The position numbers and the translations under genes were made by a program. From Phototrophicus methaneseepsis (GTDB lineage: Bacteria > Chloroflexota > Anaerolineae > Aggregatilineales > Phototrophicaceae): DNA of 64,000 bases. Each line of letters starts with the position of its first letter. The first letter of the stretch is position 1. The notes under the pieces are model-generated. The model was not told the origin of the DNA. It was given only the letters and a program-made list of their open reading frames with translations, and searched no databases. The stretch lies in NCBI RefSeq assembly GCF_015500095.1, contig NZ_CP062983.1:682001-746000 (forward strand). The letters are read 5' to 3'. Positions 24,645-32,722 of the stretch are shown here, one piece after another.

Positions 24645-25571
24645 ATGGGTAAAATCCTGGTTGCGGGTGAGCTGAACGTCGATCTGGTGATGTCTGGCTT
24701 GCCCCATAGCCCCATACTCGGTCGTGAGCTAATTGGCACAGGCTTTCAACAAGTGCTCGGCAGTTCATCTGCCATTACAGCGGCCCGCCTCTCGATGCTT
24801 GGCGCGGATGTTGATTTTTACGGCCTCGTTGGCGGGGACGACTTCGGCGTATTTGTGCTGCGCCAATTAGCCGACTTTGGCGTCCATACAGGGCACATCC
24901 AAACCGTAGACACGCCAACAGGCGTTACGATTGCGCTGACATACAGCCAGGATCGTGCTTTGCTCACATATCCGGGTACGATAGACCAGTACGCGGGCCA
25001 GGACCTGACCTCCGATGTCCTGCGCCCTTATACTCATCTGCACGTTGGTTCGTTCTTCTTGCAGACGAGCCTCCAGCCAAAGCTGGCTTGCATCTTCGAG
25101 CAAGCGCGTGCGCTGGGCCTGACAACCTCGCTTGACATCGGATGGGACCCCACAGAAACCTGGTTTGATAATCCCTATCTGGCCCCGACACTAGCTCATA
25201 CGGATTATTTTCTGCCGAATGAGGACGAAGTGACGGCATTGGCTGGGGGTGATTATATGCCGCAGCGCGTTGCCGTACATGTCGCCGGGGCGCTGATCGT
25301 CAAACGCGGCAGTCGCGGGGCGGCTGCGTATCAGGCCAATGGCGAGGAAATTGCATCCGTGCCCTCCCTGCCGGTAACGGTCATTGATACAACCGGGGCT
25401 GGCGATGCTTTCAACGCTGGCTTCATTTATGCGACCAAAATTCTAAATCATGCCCTACCGGAAGCGCTGCGTTTTGCGGCGGCCTGTGGGGCGCAAGCTG
25501 TCACACAGCTTGGCGGGGCGACGAACGCGCCCGCTGCTGAATCCATCTTTGCATTACTGAATCAGGTGTAA
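24645..25571 (+). CDS. PfkB/ribokinase-family sugar kinase
   Basis: The 308-residue product starts at ATG 24645, preceded by AAGGGGAG, 25 bases after the GH4 stop. It has the N-terminal GELNVDLVMSG segment and the C-terminal signature DTTGAGDAFNAGF with the catalytic aspartate, and a short lid sequence near residues 10-40. The expected N-terminal glycine pair is replaced by LGSSSAITAARLS, a feature of some PfkB subgroups. The family phosphorylates sugars such as ribose, fructose, 2-keto-3-deoxygluconate or inosine. In this operon, which already has a LacC-type kinase for tagatose 6-phosphate, it is a good candidate for making a hexosamine 6-phosphate from the free sugar (inference). Confidence 0.87.
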   Translation: MGKILVAGELNVDLVMSGLPHSPILGRELIGTGFQQVLGSSSAITAARLSMLGADVDFYGLVGGDDFGVFVLRQLADFGVHTGHIQTVDTPTGVTIALTYSQDRALLTYPGTIDQYAGQDLTSDVLRPYTHLHVGSFFLQTSLQPKLACIFEQARALGLTTSLDIGWDPTETWFDNPYLAPTLAHTDYFLPNEDEVTALAGGDYMPQRVAVHVAGALIVKRGSRGAAAYQANGEEIASVPSLPVTVIDTTGAGDAFNAGFIYATKILNHALPEALRFAAACGAQAVTQLGGATNAPAAESIFALLNQV

Positions 25572-25576
25572 ATCTC

Positions 25577-26542
25577 ATGACGACAACGCTCTCCCCTGGT
25601 AAATGGCGGGGTTTAATGACCACCGCGACCGCCTCGCAAACATTCGCCATTCTCGCTTTCGACCAGCGCGGCAATTACCGCCAACTGCTGCCCGAAGATG
25701 CCACCTTCGCTGATGCGGTCCAAATCAAACAACAGGTCGTGAGCGCGCTGTCGCCCCATGCGTCTGCGGTGCTTCTCGATCCTGTTTATGGCCTGGGAGC
25801 AGCGCAGCATATGGCTGGCAGTTCCGGCTTGTTGATGGCTATTGAAAAGACGGGCTATAGTGGCAAAGCGACCGCCCGCCGGGTTGATTTCATCGAAGGA
25901 TGGGACGTGGGTAAAATTAAGCAGATGGGTGCATCTGCTGCCAAGGTCCTCGTCTATTATCACCCGGACGCAGGCGAAGCCACGCAGCATATTGAAGATG
26001 TCGTGCGCGAGCTCGCCGCACAGTGCCGCCAGCATGACATCACCTTCTTCGTCGAGCCTGTGACTTACAGCCCTGACGAAGCCCTCCCCAAAGACAGCCC
26101 CGAGTTCGCCAGCCAGCGGCCAGAGATCATCCAGGAGACGGTGCGACGCCTTGGTGAAGCGGGCGCGGATGTGCTGAAAATTGAATTCCCTATTGATGTC
26201 AAGTACGAAACAAATCATGATGTCTGGCGTGCGGCCTGCGAAGCCGTGAGCGATGCCTGCCCGGTTCCCTGGGCGCTACTCAGCGCAGGCGTTGATTTCG
26301 ATGTGTTCTTGCAGCAGGTGCAGGTCGCCTGTGAGGGGGGCGCAAGTGGTTTCGTCGGTGGGCGTGCAATCTGGAAAGATGCTATCCCGCTGGACGAAGC
26401 AGCCCGTACGGAATTCTTAGCATCGGTGGCTGTGGAACGGCTCAAAAAGCTGCGGGCCGTTGTCGAAAAAGACGGCAAGCCCTGGACAGACTTTTACACG
26501 CCCATCCCCACCGTCGAAGCATGGTTCCATCAATATACATAA
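25577..26542 (+). CDS. lacD: Tagatose 1,6-bisphosphate aldolase (LacD-type class I aldolase)
   Basis: The 321-residue product starts five bases after the kinase. It matches the LacD/YihT class I aldolase fold: AILAFDQRGNYRQ near the start, Lys123 in SAAKVLVYYHP, Glu160 in FFVEPVTY and the probable Schiff-base Lys201 in DVLKIEFPID, corresponding to Lys125, Glu163 and Lys205 of LacD. It would split tagatose 1,6-bisphosphate into dihydroxyacetone phosphate and glyceraldehyde 3-phosphate. It lies between a PfkB kinase and further catabolic genes, with a LacC-like kinase downstream, so a full tagatose 6-phosphate pathway is present. Sulfofructose-phosphate aldolase (YihT) is the related alternative. 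Confidence 0.87.
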   Translation: MTTTLSPGKWRGLMTTATASQTFAILAFDQRGNYRQLLPEDATFADAVQIKQQVVSALSPHASAVLLDPVYGLGAAQHMAGSSGLLMAIEKTGYSGKATARRVDFIEGWDVGKIKQMGASAAKVLVYYHPDAGEATQHIEDVVRELAAQCRQHDITFFVEPVTYSPDEALPKDSPEFASQRPEIIQETVRRLGEAGADVLKIEFPIDVKYETNHDVWRAACEAVSDACPVPWALLSAGVDFDVFLQQVQVACEGGASGFVGGRAIWKDAIPLDEAARTEFLASVAVERLKKLRAVVEKDGKPWTDFYTPIPTVEAWFHQYT

Positions 26543-26598
26543 ACATACATAAATGCAATCAATCGATTTCATGCTAGAAGCGATCTGGATAACATACG

Positions 26599-27474
26599 AT
26601 GAAATTTGGCGTTCAATTACCCAACTTTGGCCCGTTTTCTGAGGTTGACCGTCTGCTGGAGCTTGCCCAATTGGCAGAAAAAGCCGGGTGGGATGGTTTC
26701 TTCTTATGGGATCACGTGGCGATACCGGAGCGCATGGCGGATACCATGACCGTCCTCGCGGCTATTGCGACGGTAACCCAGCGCATCCACATTGGCCCCA
26801 TGGTCACAGCGCCTTCTCGCCGCAGGCCGTGGAAGCTAGCTAGGGAGGCCACCACGCTGGATCATTTATCCGGTGGGCGGCTGATCTTGGGTGTGGGGTT
26901 GGGTGAATCCGAGTATGACTTCAGCCGATGCCACGAAGCAACTGCCCCGAAAACGCGCGCTGAGCGAACTGACGAGGCGCTGGCGATCCTGGATGGATTA
27001 TGGCAGGGGGAGCCGTTCAGCTATGCAGGCCAGCATTTCCAGATTGATGATTTAAATTTCCTGCCACGACCGCTTGGGAGAATCCCCGTCTGGGTCGGGG
27101 GGCAGTGGGATAATAAAGCGCCGATGCGCCGTGCCAGCCGCTGGCAGGGGGCCTTCCCCATCGGGCGCGGCTATACGCTCAGCCCCGATGAATGGCGCGA
27201 CATCATCGCTTTTGTGCAAGACCAGCGCAGCGAGCCGCTCGAAGCATTTGATTTTATCCATTCTGGTGTCAGCCCTAACGATAAAGAGGCAGCCCAAGCG
27301 ATCATCACGCCCTATGCTGAAGCCGGTGTGACGTGGTGGTTGGAGGATATAAGCCCGGTGCGTATGGGGTGGGCGCTTGGTGCGCCCTGGCCGGAACCAT
27401 GGGCTGTCGATCAAATCGTTGAGCGCATCACCTGCGGCCCCTCGATGCCTACGGGCCCTGAAAAGGAACGATAA
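26599..27474 (+). CDS. Luciferase-like (LLM) flavin-dependent oxidoreductase
   Basis: The 291-residue product has the bacterial luciferase-like TIM barrel: MKFGVQLPNFGPFSE, GWDGFFLWDHV, IHIGPMVTAPSRRRPWKLAREATTLDHLSGGRLILGVGLGE and RPLGRIPVWVGGQ. Such enzymes use FMN or F420 and act as monooxygenases or dehydrogenases on varied substrates; the sequence does not tell which. It is the fourth gene of the rightward arm, 56 bases after the aldolase and two bases before the amidohydrolase. Its job in sugar catabolism is unclear. If the pathway substrate were a sulfonated sugar, an alkanesulfonate-type monooxygenase would fit, but that is speculation. Confidence 0.87.
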   Translation: MKFGVQLPNFGPFSEVDRLLELAQLAEKAGWDGFFLWDHVAIPERMADTMTVLAAIATVTQRIHIGPMVTAPSRRRPWKLAREATTLDHLSGGRLILGVGLGESEYDFSRCHEATAPKTRAERTDEALAILDGLWQGEPFSYAGQHFQIDDLNFLPRPLGRIPVWVGGQWDNKAPMRRASRWQGAFPIGRGYTLSPDEWRDIIAFVQDQRSEPLEAFDFIHSGVSPNDKEAAQAIITPYAEAGVTWWLEDISPVRMGWALGAPWPEPWAVDQIVERITCGPSMPTGPEKER

Positions 27475-27476
27475 TC

Positions 27477-28550
27477 GTGACGGATTTTTCAAATATCCGC
27501 TTGGCGGATTTTAAACCAACGCCCAAGCTCGTGACGCCAGCCACCCACGTGGCACAACCGCGCTTCCCGGTGATTGATGCCCATAATCATCTGGGGGAGC
27601 CGTTCGGGGGCGGGTGGGATAAAAAACCGCTGCCGCAATTACTGGACATCCTCGATCAAGCCAATGTCCGTGTTTACGTCGACCTGGACGGCGGCTGGGG
27701 TGAGGACATTCTGGACCAGCATTTGGAACACTTTAAAGCCCCCGCCCCGGAGCGCTTCCGTATATTCGGGGGTGTGGATTGGGCCGCATGGCCTGAACAC
27801 GGTGATAACTTCGGCGAATGGGCGGCCAAACGTCTGCGTGAACAGGTTGCCCGTGGGGCGGAAGGGCTAAAAATCTGGAAGCCCTTTGGCCTGCACGTCA
27901 AAGATCAAAATGATAAGCTCGTCGCCATTGATGACCCGCGCCTTGACCCGCTGTGGCAAACCGCTGGCGAACTGAACTTACCCGTCCTCGCCCATGTTGC
28001 GGACCCCGTTGCTTTCTTTGATCCGATCTCGCAGGCGAATGAACGGATTGAAGAACTGGGCAACCATCCTGATTGGCACTTCCCCAGCCCACCATTCCCG
28101 CCCTTTTTACAGATTATGGAGGCTTTCCGTCGATTGGTGCGCCGCCACCCACAAACGACCTTCATTGGCGCACATGTCGGCTGTTATGCGGAAAATCTGG
28201 GATGGGTAGCTTCAATGCTGGATGAATGCCCGAATTATTATATTGATTTCAGCGCTCGCATCGGCGAACTGGGGCGGCAGCCTTATTCCGCGCGCAAGTT
28301 CTTCATCAAATATGCAGATCGCATTTTGTTCGGCACTGATCTCAGCCCGATTCTAGAAGCTTATCAACTGTATTATCGCTTTTTGGAAACAGACGACGAG
28401 TATTTCAACTATAATCTTTCGCCTGTACCCGGGCAGGGCCGCTGGTATATCTATGGGCTGTATCTCCCCGATGACGTGCTGGAAAAAATCTACTATAAAA
28501 ATGCTGAACGTGTGATACTTCGCCAGCCGAGTGCACCAACGCAAGCATAG
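27477..28550 (+). CDS. Amidohydrolase-2 family metal-dependent hydrolase
   Basis: The 357-residue product starts at GTG 27477 with AAAAGGAACG just upstream and a two-base gap from the preceding gene. It has the metal-binding DAHNHLG motif (His36, His38), a histidine in LAHVADP, a histidine in FIGAHVG and the aspartate in ILFGTDLSP, in the order of the ACMSD/amidohydrolase-2 family. Members hydrolyse or decarboxylate ring and amide compounds; lactonases also occur. The operon lacks a recognisable NagA/AgaA deacetylase, and this protein is not close to those in motif pattern. Its substrate cannot be stated from sequence. Confidence 0.88.
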   Translation: MTDFSNIRLADFKPTPKLVTPATHVAQPRFPVIDAHNHLGEPFGGGWDKKPLPQLLDILDQANVRVYVDLDGGWGEDILDQHLEHFKAPAPERFRIFGGVDWAAWPEHGDNFGEWAAKRLREQVARGAEGLKIWKPFGLHVKDQNDKLVAIDDPRLDPLWQTAGELNLPVLAHVADPVAFFDPISQANERIEELGNHPDWHFPSPPFPPFLQIMEAFRRLVRRHPQTTFIGAHVGCYAENLGWVASMLDECPNYYIDFSARIGELGRQPYSARKFFIKYADRILFGTDLSPILEAYQLYYRFLETDDEYFNYNLSPVPGQGRWYIYGLYLPDDVLEKIYYKNAERVILRQPSAPTQA

Positions 28551-28580
28551 CAGCAGGCATAGAAAGCAGAACGCAAGAGC

Positions 28581-29513
28581 ATGATCATCTGTGTTACATC
28601 GAATGTCGCCATTGACCACACAATGACAGTTCCAGATTACGGCCTGGGCGGCGTGTTCAGGCCGCAGTCTCTGCTGGTCGTCGCCGGGGGTAAAGGGATC
28701 AATGTTGCGCGTGCCATCAAAACCCTGGGCGGGGAACCACTCTGCGCAGGCTTCCTGGGGGGGTATAGCGGGCAATCTGCCGCCCACATGCTCAACGAAG
28801 AAGGGCTGCAAGCACACTGGACCCAACTCCAACAAGGCGAAACGCGCACCTGTGTAATCCTTGTCGACCCACAGCGAGAGCAAACCAGCGTCATCAACCA
28901 GGCCGGGCCACAAGTCACTGACGAAGATTGGCAGCACCTGCGAGATGATTTAAACGCGATCAGTACATCTGCGCAGTATATCTGTTTTTGTGGCAGCCTA
29001 CCGCCAGGAACAACCGAAGCGGCCTTCCGCGAGACCTTAACCGAGCTGGTGCAACATGGGAACGCTGTCTGGGTGGATGGTAGCGGCCTGGCCTTACAGA
29101 TTGCTGCTGCGGTGCCGGGTGTCCATCTCAAGATCAATGACGAAGAAGCAGGCAGCTACCTGCATATGCCCGTTGAGCATGTGGAAGATGTCTTAAAGGC
29201 TGGCGGCGCTTTGTATGAACAAACCGGAGCCTCCGTTATTATCACGATGGGGGCACGTGGCGCTATATATATCGATGCCCAGCAGCGTCTCCTGGTACGC
29301 CCACCACAGGTTGAAGTCGTCAGTGCTGTCGGCAGTGGGGATTCCTTCCTGGCAGGCTGGCTGCATCAGCTGGAAGCAGGTAAAACGCCTGCAGAGGCCC
29401 TGCTTTATGCAGTATCTGTTGGCGCCGCGAATGCGCTTTCAGTCGGGGGCGCGCAGTTTTCTATCACCGATGTAGATGACTTACTACCTCAGGCGCAACT
29501 GCAAAAGTTATGA
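28581..29513 (+). CDS. lacC: Tagatose 6-phosphate / fructose 1-phosphate kinase (LacC/FruK type)
   Basis: The 310-residue product shows the LacC/FruK branch of the PfkB family: ICVTSNVAIDHTMTV at the start, the VVAGGKGINVARAIKTLGG loop, GSLPPG in the middle and the catalytic VGSGDSFLAGW near the C-terminus. These enzymes put a second phosphate on a hexose phosphate. With the LacD-type aldolase three genes upstream and an AgaS-like protein on the divergent arm, tagatose 6-phosphate is the probable substrate. The gap to the upstream gene is 30 bases; the DeoR-type regulator follows after 59 bases. Fructose 1-phosphate kinase is the close alternative. Confidence 0.85.
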   Translation: MIICVTSNVAIDHTMTVPDYGLGGVFRPQSLLVVAGGKGINVARAIKTLGGEPLCAGFLGGYSGQSAAHMLNEEGLQAHWTQLQQGETRTCVILVDPQREQTSVINQAGPQVTDEDWQHLRDDLNAISTSAQYICFCGSLPPGTTEAAFRETLTELVQHGNAVWVDGSGLALQIAAAVPGVHLKINDEEAGSYLHMPVEHVEDVLKAGGALYEQTGASVIITMGARGAIYIDAQQRLLVRPPQVEVVSAVGSGDSFLAGWLHQLEAGKTPAEALLYAVSVGAANALSVGGAQFSITDVDDLLPQAQLQKL

Positions 29514-29572
29514 TACAGTCTTCACTATAATCTTGCTCCTAATCTACCTTGTTCCAAAAAGTTGAGGGCATC

Positions 29573-30352
29573 ATGTCCAATTCCGATTTGATGACGCGCG
29601 AACGCCAGGAACAGATCGTCCAGTTGCTGGACCAAACAGGCCGACTGACCGTCATCGAGATTTGCGACCGCTTTGGCATCAGCGAAGCGACCGCGCGCCG
29701 CGACCTCGCAACCCTGGCAACCCAAAACCTCATCCGCCGCGTGCATGGGGGTGCCATCAAGCGGCAGGTTGTCGCGACGGTAGAAACGCCCATTCTACAG
29801 CGGCAAAGTGAGCAAAGCGGCGCCAAACGCCGCATTGGCGAGGCCACTGCACACCTGATTGGTGATAGTGAAACGCTGCTGCTCATCGGAGGCACAACCG
29901 GGGTCGCTGTTGCTCGTGAACTGCGTCATCACAAGCAGCTCACCATTATCACGGATTCGCTGTTGATTGCGAACGAATTGCTCGACCATCACCGCCACAA
30001 TATCATCATGCTTGGTGGAGTGATTGATCCTGATGAACGGGCTGTACGAGGCACCCTATCGCGGATTGTGTTGCAGCATCTACAGGTTGATAAAGCGATT
30101 ATCGGCACAAAAGCCATTTCATTAGAACGCGGCCTGAGTGTAGAAACGCCGGAAGAAGCGGAATTGTGGCGCGCCTATATTGAGACGGCACACCACATCA
30201 TCGTGGCGACGGATGCCACCAAATTCAATCAATCCGCGCTGGTGCAGGCCTTCCCCATTGATGCAATTCATACCATCGTCAGTGATGACACCCTGGATGA
30301 AAATCACATCGAACAGCTACGCGATAAAGGCATTGATGTCATCATCGCATGA
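29573..30352 (+). CDS. DeoR-family transcriptional repressor
   Basis: The 259-residue product starts at ATG 29573 with GAGGG upstream. The DeoR helix-turn-helix lies at about residues 7-58 (RQEQIVQLLDQTGRLTVIEI, then FGISEATARRDLATL), ending RVHGG. The C-terminal DeoRC domain contains LLIGGTTGVAVAREL and VDKAIIGTKAIS, which in the family bind sugar phosphates such as tagatose or fructose phosphates. It is the last gene of the rightward arm and probably represses both arms through the mirrored sites at 23192-23274, with an intermediate of the pathway as inducer. The autoregulation and inducer are inferred. Confidence 0.92.
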   Translation: MSNSDLMTRERQEQIVQLLDQTGRLTVIEICDRFGISEATARRDLATLATQNLIRRVHGGAIKRQVVATVETPILQRQSEQSGAKRRIGEATAHLIGDSETLLLIGGTTGVAVARELRHHKQLTIITDSLLIANELLDHHRHNIIMLGGVIDPDERAVRGTLSRIVLQHLQVDKAIIGTKAISLERGLSVETPEEAELWRAYIETAHHIIVATDATKFNQSALVQAFPIDAIHTIVSDDTLDENHIEQLRDKGIDVIIA

Positions 30353-30361
30353 TTTATCCTA

Positions 30362-30388
30362 TATAGCCTGTAACATGTGCAGGCTATA
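30362..30388. terminator. Hairpin between convergent genes
   Basis: TATAGCCTG (30362-30370) pairs with CAGGCTATA (30380-30388) around a 9-base loop, between the convergent DeoR and GH2 genes. There is no clear T tract, so it may be a weak or factor-assisted terminator. Confidence 0.5.
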
Positions 30389-30405
30389 CGCGTGTTTGCC
30401 CTCCG

Positions 30406-32691
30406 CTATGGCTCGATGCGCTCCAGACCGTATAAGCCCACATCAATATATTGTTTGAGCGGCCCAACGGGTGGCGCAAAAGAGGGCTGATAGGCGTGCA
30501 CAGCCAGGACATTTTCCCCTATGTGCAGTAACGTGCCGTCGCTGTCGCTCACTGGCAGTTCAACATATCCTGTTGTTGAAAGTGGCAGCCGAGCAATAGA
30601 CACGCCATTGAGGAAAACCTCAGCATCTTCGATATGATGCACGCGCAGATAGAGATCATAAGCCCCGACCTCATCGGCACTCACGGTAAAAATTTGTCGC
30701 AGCCAAATTTGCGGCTGCTGCCATTCCGTCCGAACCATGCTCGATGGCTCTGTCGAGAACCCAAACCCGCCAGCCTGCGAAACCCACGCACCATCGTCAA
30801 ATTCAACATCTGACCAGGACGCATCAGGCATCTCGTTGGTGACCAACCAGTTGACGCCCTCAACCTCCGACGTAGGGACGAAAGTATAGCGCTGTGGGAC
30901 GGGTTCATATAAAGCCTGGTTAACGGACGCCACCGCGTCCACATCCATTTTGATGATGTCACGATCATAGGTCATCATGCCGTTGACCTCGATTTCAACA
31001 TCCGTCGTTTGGGTATATATCGCAGCCGCTAACCCGCGCTTTTCAATGAGTTCTCGTAAATGGCTAATCAGTTCCGTATAGGCCGTCAGCATGGCTTCGG
31101 CGTTGGTATAATCTCGGTAACCCCAATTGGCTTCTGTCTGCCAGGTATGCCCACTGAGCGGCAACCCCAATCCGCCGAATTCGCCCAGGACGCTGGCGCG
31201 GTCAGGGTCTGTTGGCGGCGCATCTGGCCCAGGATAAGCGTGCATATCCAGCACATCGCCTGCACCGGCATCCGTCCAGCCGCTGGCATTATTCACAAGG
31301 CGCGTCGGATCAAGTTCCGCGACCCAATCGCTAATGCGGACGGTATCGTACTGCCCCCAGCCTTCATTAAACGGCACCCACATAACAATAGACGGGTGAT
31401 TGTAGAGGCCCTCTACCATGCGCTGCATTTCCTGCTCAAATTGTGCCGCAGAAGCATCATCATGGCTAAACGGATCGACAGACGTCATAAAAGCACCTGG
31501 CATATCCTGCCAGACGAGGACACCCAACCTATCCGCCCAGTAATACCAGCGCTCTGGCTCGACTTTGACGTGCTTACGAATCGTATTGAAGCCTAACTGC
31601 TTCGTCGCTTCGATGTCATAACGCAGGGCCTCATCCGTAGGGGCCGTATACAGGCCGTCCGGCCAGAAGCCCTGGTCCAGCAAACCATATTGGAACAAGG
31701 GTTCCCCATTGAGGAAGAGCCGCCATTCGTCATTGCCATCACGCTCTAAGGAGATTTTCCGCATGCCGAAGTAGCTAGATACCGTATCCACGACACCACC
31801 ATCCTTGTCGAGCAGGTCTATCTGCACATCGTAGAGGAAGGGGGAGTCCGGCGACCACAACTCCGGCGATTCAATTGGCAGCGATAGCACAAACTGGCCC
31901 GCGTCAGGCTCAGCCGTTTGCGCAGTGGCGACCTCTGTTTCATCGTCCATCACCACAGCCCGCAGACTGCTGCCATCCATGGCCCCAGCAACTTCAACGA
32001 TCACCTCGACGTGGCTATCGTCCAGGTTGGGGGTCAGCTTCAGGGTGTGGATTGCGGTATCGGGCACAGGTTCCAGCCAGACCGTCTGCCAGATGCCCGT
32101 TGTCGGCGTGTACCAGATGCTTTGCGGATCGCGGATTTGCTTACCACGTGGCTGTGCCCCGCTGTCAGTTGGGTCTAGAACGCGCACGATGAGTTCCTGC
32201 TCGCCATCTTCTGCCAGGGCATCCGTAAGATCAAAAGAAAATGCGTCATACCCACCGCGATGTGTCCCCAGTTCAACCCCATTAAGCCAGACAGTCGCTT
32301 CCCAATCGACAGCGCCAAAATGCAGCAGAACATGGTCAGTCCATGTCTCTGGTACTGTGAACGTCCGTCGATACCACAGCGCCTCATCATTTACGCGCGC
32401 CTGCACCCCAGAGAGATAAGACTCTATCGGGAAGGGGACGAGGATGTCGCCCTGATAACTCTCAGGCGTCGCGGCATCCGGGGCTGTGAGGGCATAATCC
32501 CACAGCCCGTTCAGGTTTAGCCAGTCATCACGCACCATCGATGGACGCGGATACTCCGGCAAAGCATGATCCGGCGAGACATCATCGGCCCAGCGCGTCA
32601 CCAGAGGCCCTTCCTGCGCGCTAAGCTGCCCACCAAAGACAGCAATCAATAGAGCAATCCAGAGTACCCACACCATCTGTTTTTTCATCAC
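30406..32691 (-). CDS. Exported glycoside hydrolase family 2 enzyme
   Basis: The 761-residue product has a signal peptide ending GGQLSA-QEG, then the GH2 sugar-binding beta-sandwich (LNLNGLWDYAL, WYRRTFTVPETW), an immunoglobulin-like domain, and a TIM barrel with the acid/base Glu443 in PFNEGWGQ and the nucleophile Glu504 in VLGEFGG. A further C-terminal beta-sandwich module (about residues 625-757, IWLRQIFTV and YDLYLRVHHIEDAEVFLNG) resembles a second sugar-binding domain. It lies last in the leftward operon that starts with an importer, and acts outside the cytoplasm. GH2 covers beta-galactosidase, beta-mannosidase and beta-glucuronidase; the sequence does not settle the specificity. An ATG one codon later is equally possible. 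Confidence 0.92.
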   Translation of the reverse strand: MMKKQMVWVLWIALLIAVFGGQLSAQEGPLVTRWADDVSPDHALPEYPRPSMVRDDWLNLNGLWDYALTAPDAATPESYQGDILVPFPIESYLSGVQARVNDEALWYRRTFTVPETWTDHVLLHFGAVDWEATVWLNGVELGTHRGGYDAFSFDLTDALAEDGEQELIVRVLDPTDSGAQPRGKQIRDPQSIWYTPTTGIWQTVWLEPVPDTAIHTLKLTPNLDDSHVEVIVEVAGAMDGSSLRAVVMDDETEVATAQTAEPDAGQFVLSLPIESPELWSPDSPFLYDVQIDLLDKDGGVVDTVSSYFGMRKISLERDGNDEWRLFLNGEPLFQYGLLDQGFWPDGLYTAPTDEALRYDIEATKQLGFNTIRKHVKVEPERWYYWADRLGVLVWQDMPGAFMTSVDPFSHDDASAAQFEQEMQRMVEGLYNHPSIVMWVPFNEGWGQYDTVRISDWVAELDPTRLVNNASGWTDAGAGDVLDMHAYPGPDAPPTDPDRASVLGEFGGLGLPLSGHTWQTEANWGYRDYTNAEAMLTAYTELISHLRELIEKRGLAAAIYTQTTDVEIEVNGMMTYDRDIIKMDVDAVASVNQALYEPVPQRYTFVPTSEVEGVNWLVTNEMPDASWSDVEFDDGAWVSQAGGFGFSTEPSSMVRTEWQQPQIWLRQIFTVSADEVGAYDLYLRVHHIEDAEVFLNGVSIARLPLSTTGYVELPVSDSDGTLLHIGENVLAVHAYQPSFAPPVGPLKQYIDVGLYGLERIEP

Positions 32692-32722
32692 ATCACCTTA
32701 CTGTGTAACAGCTTTATGAAAC

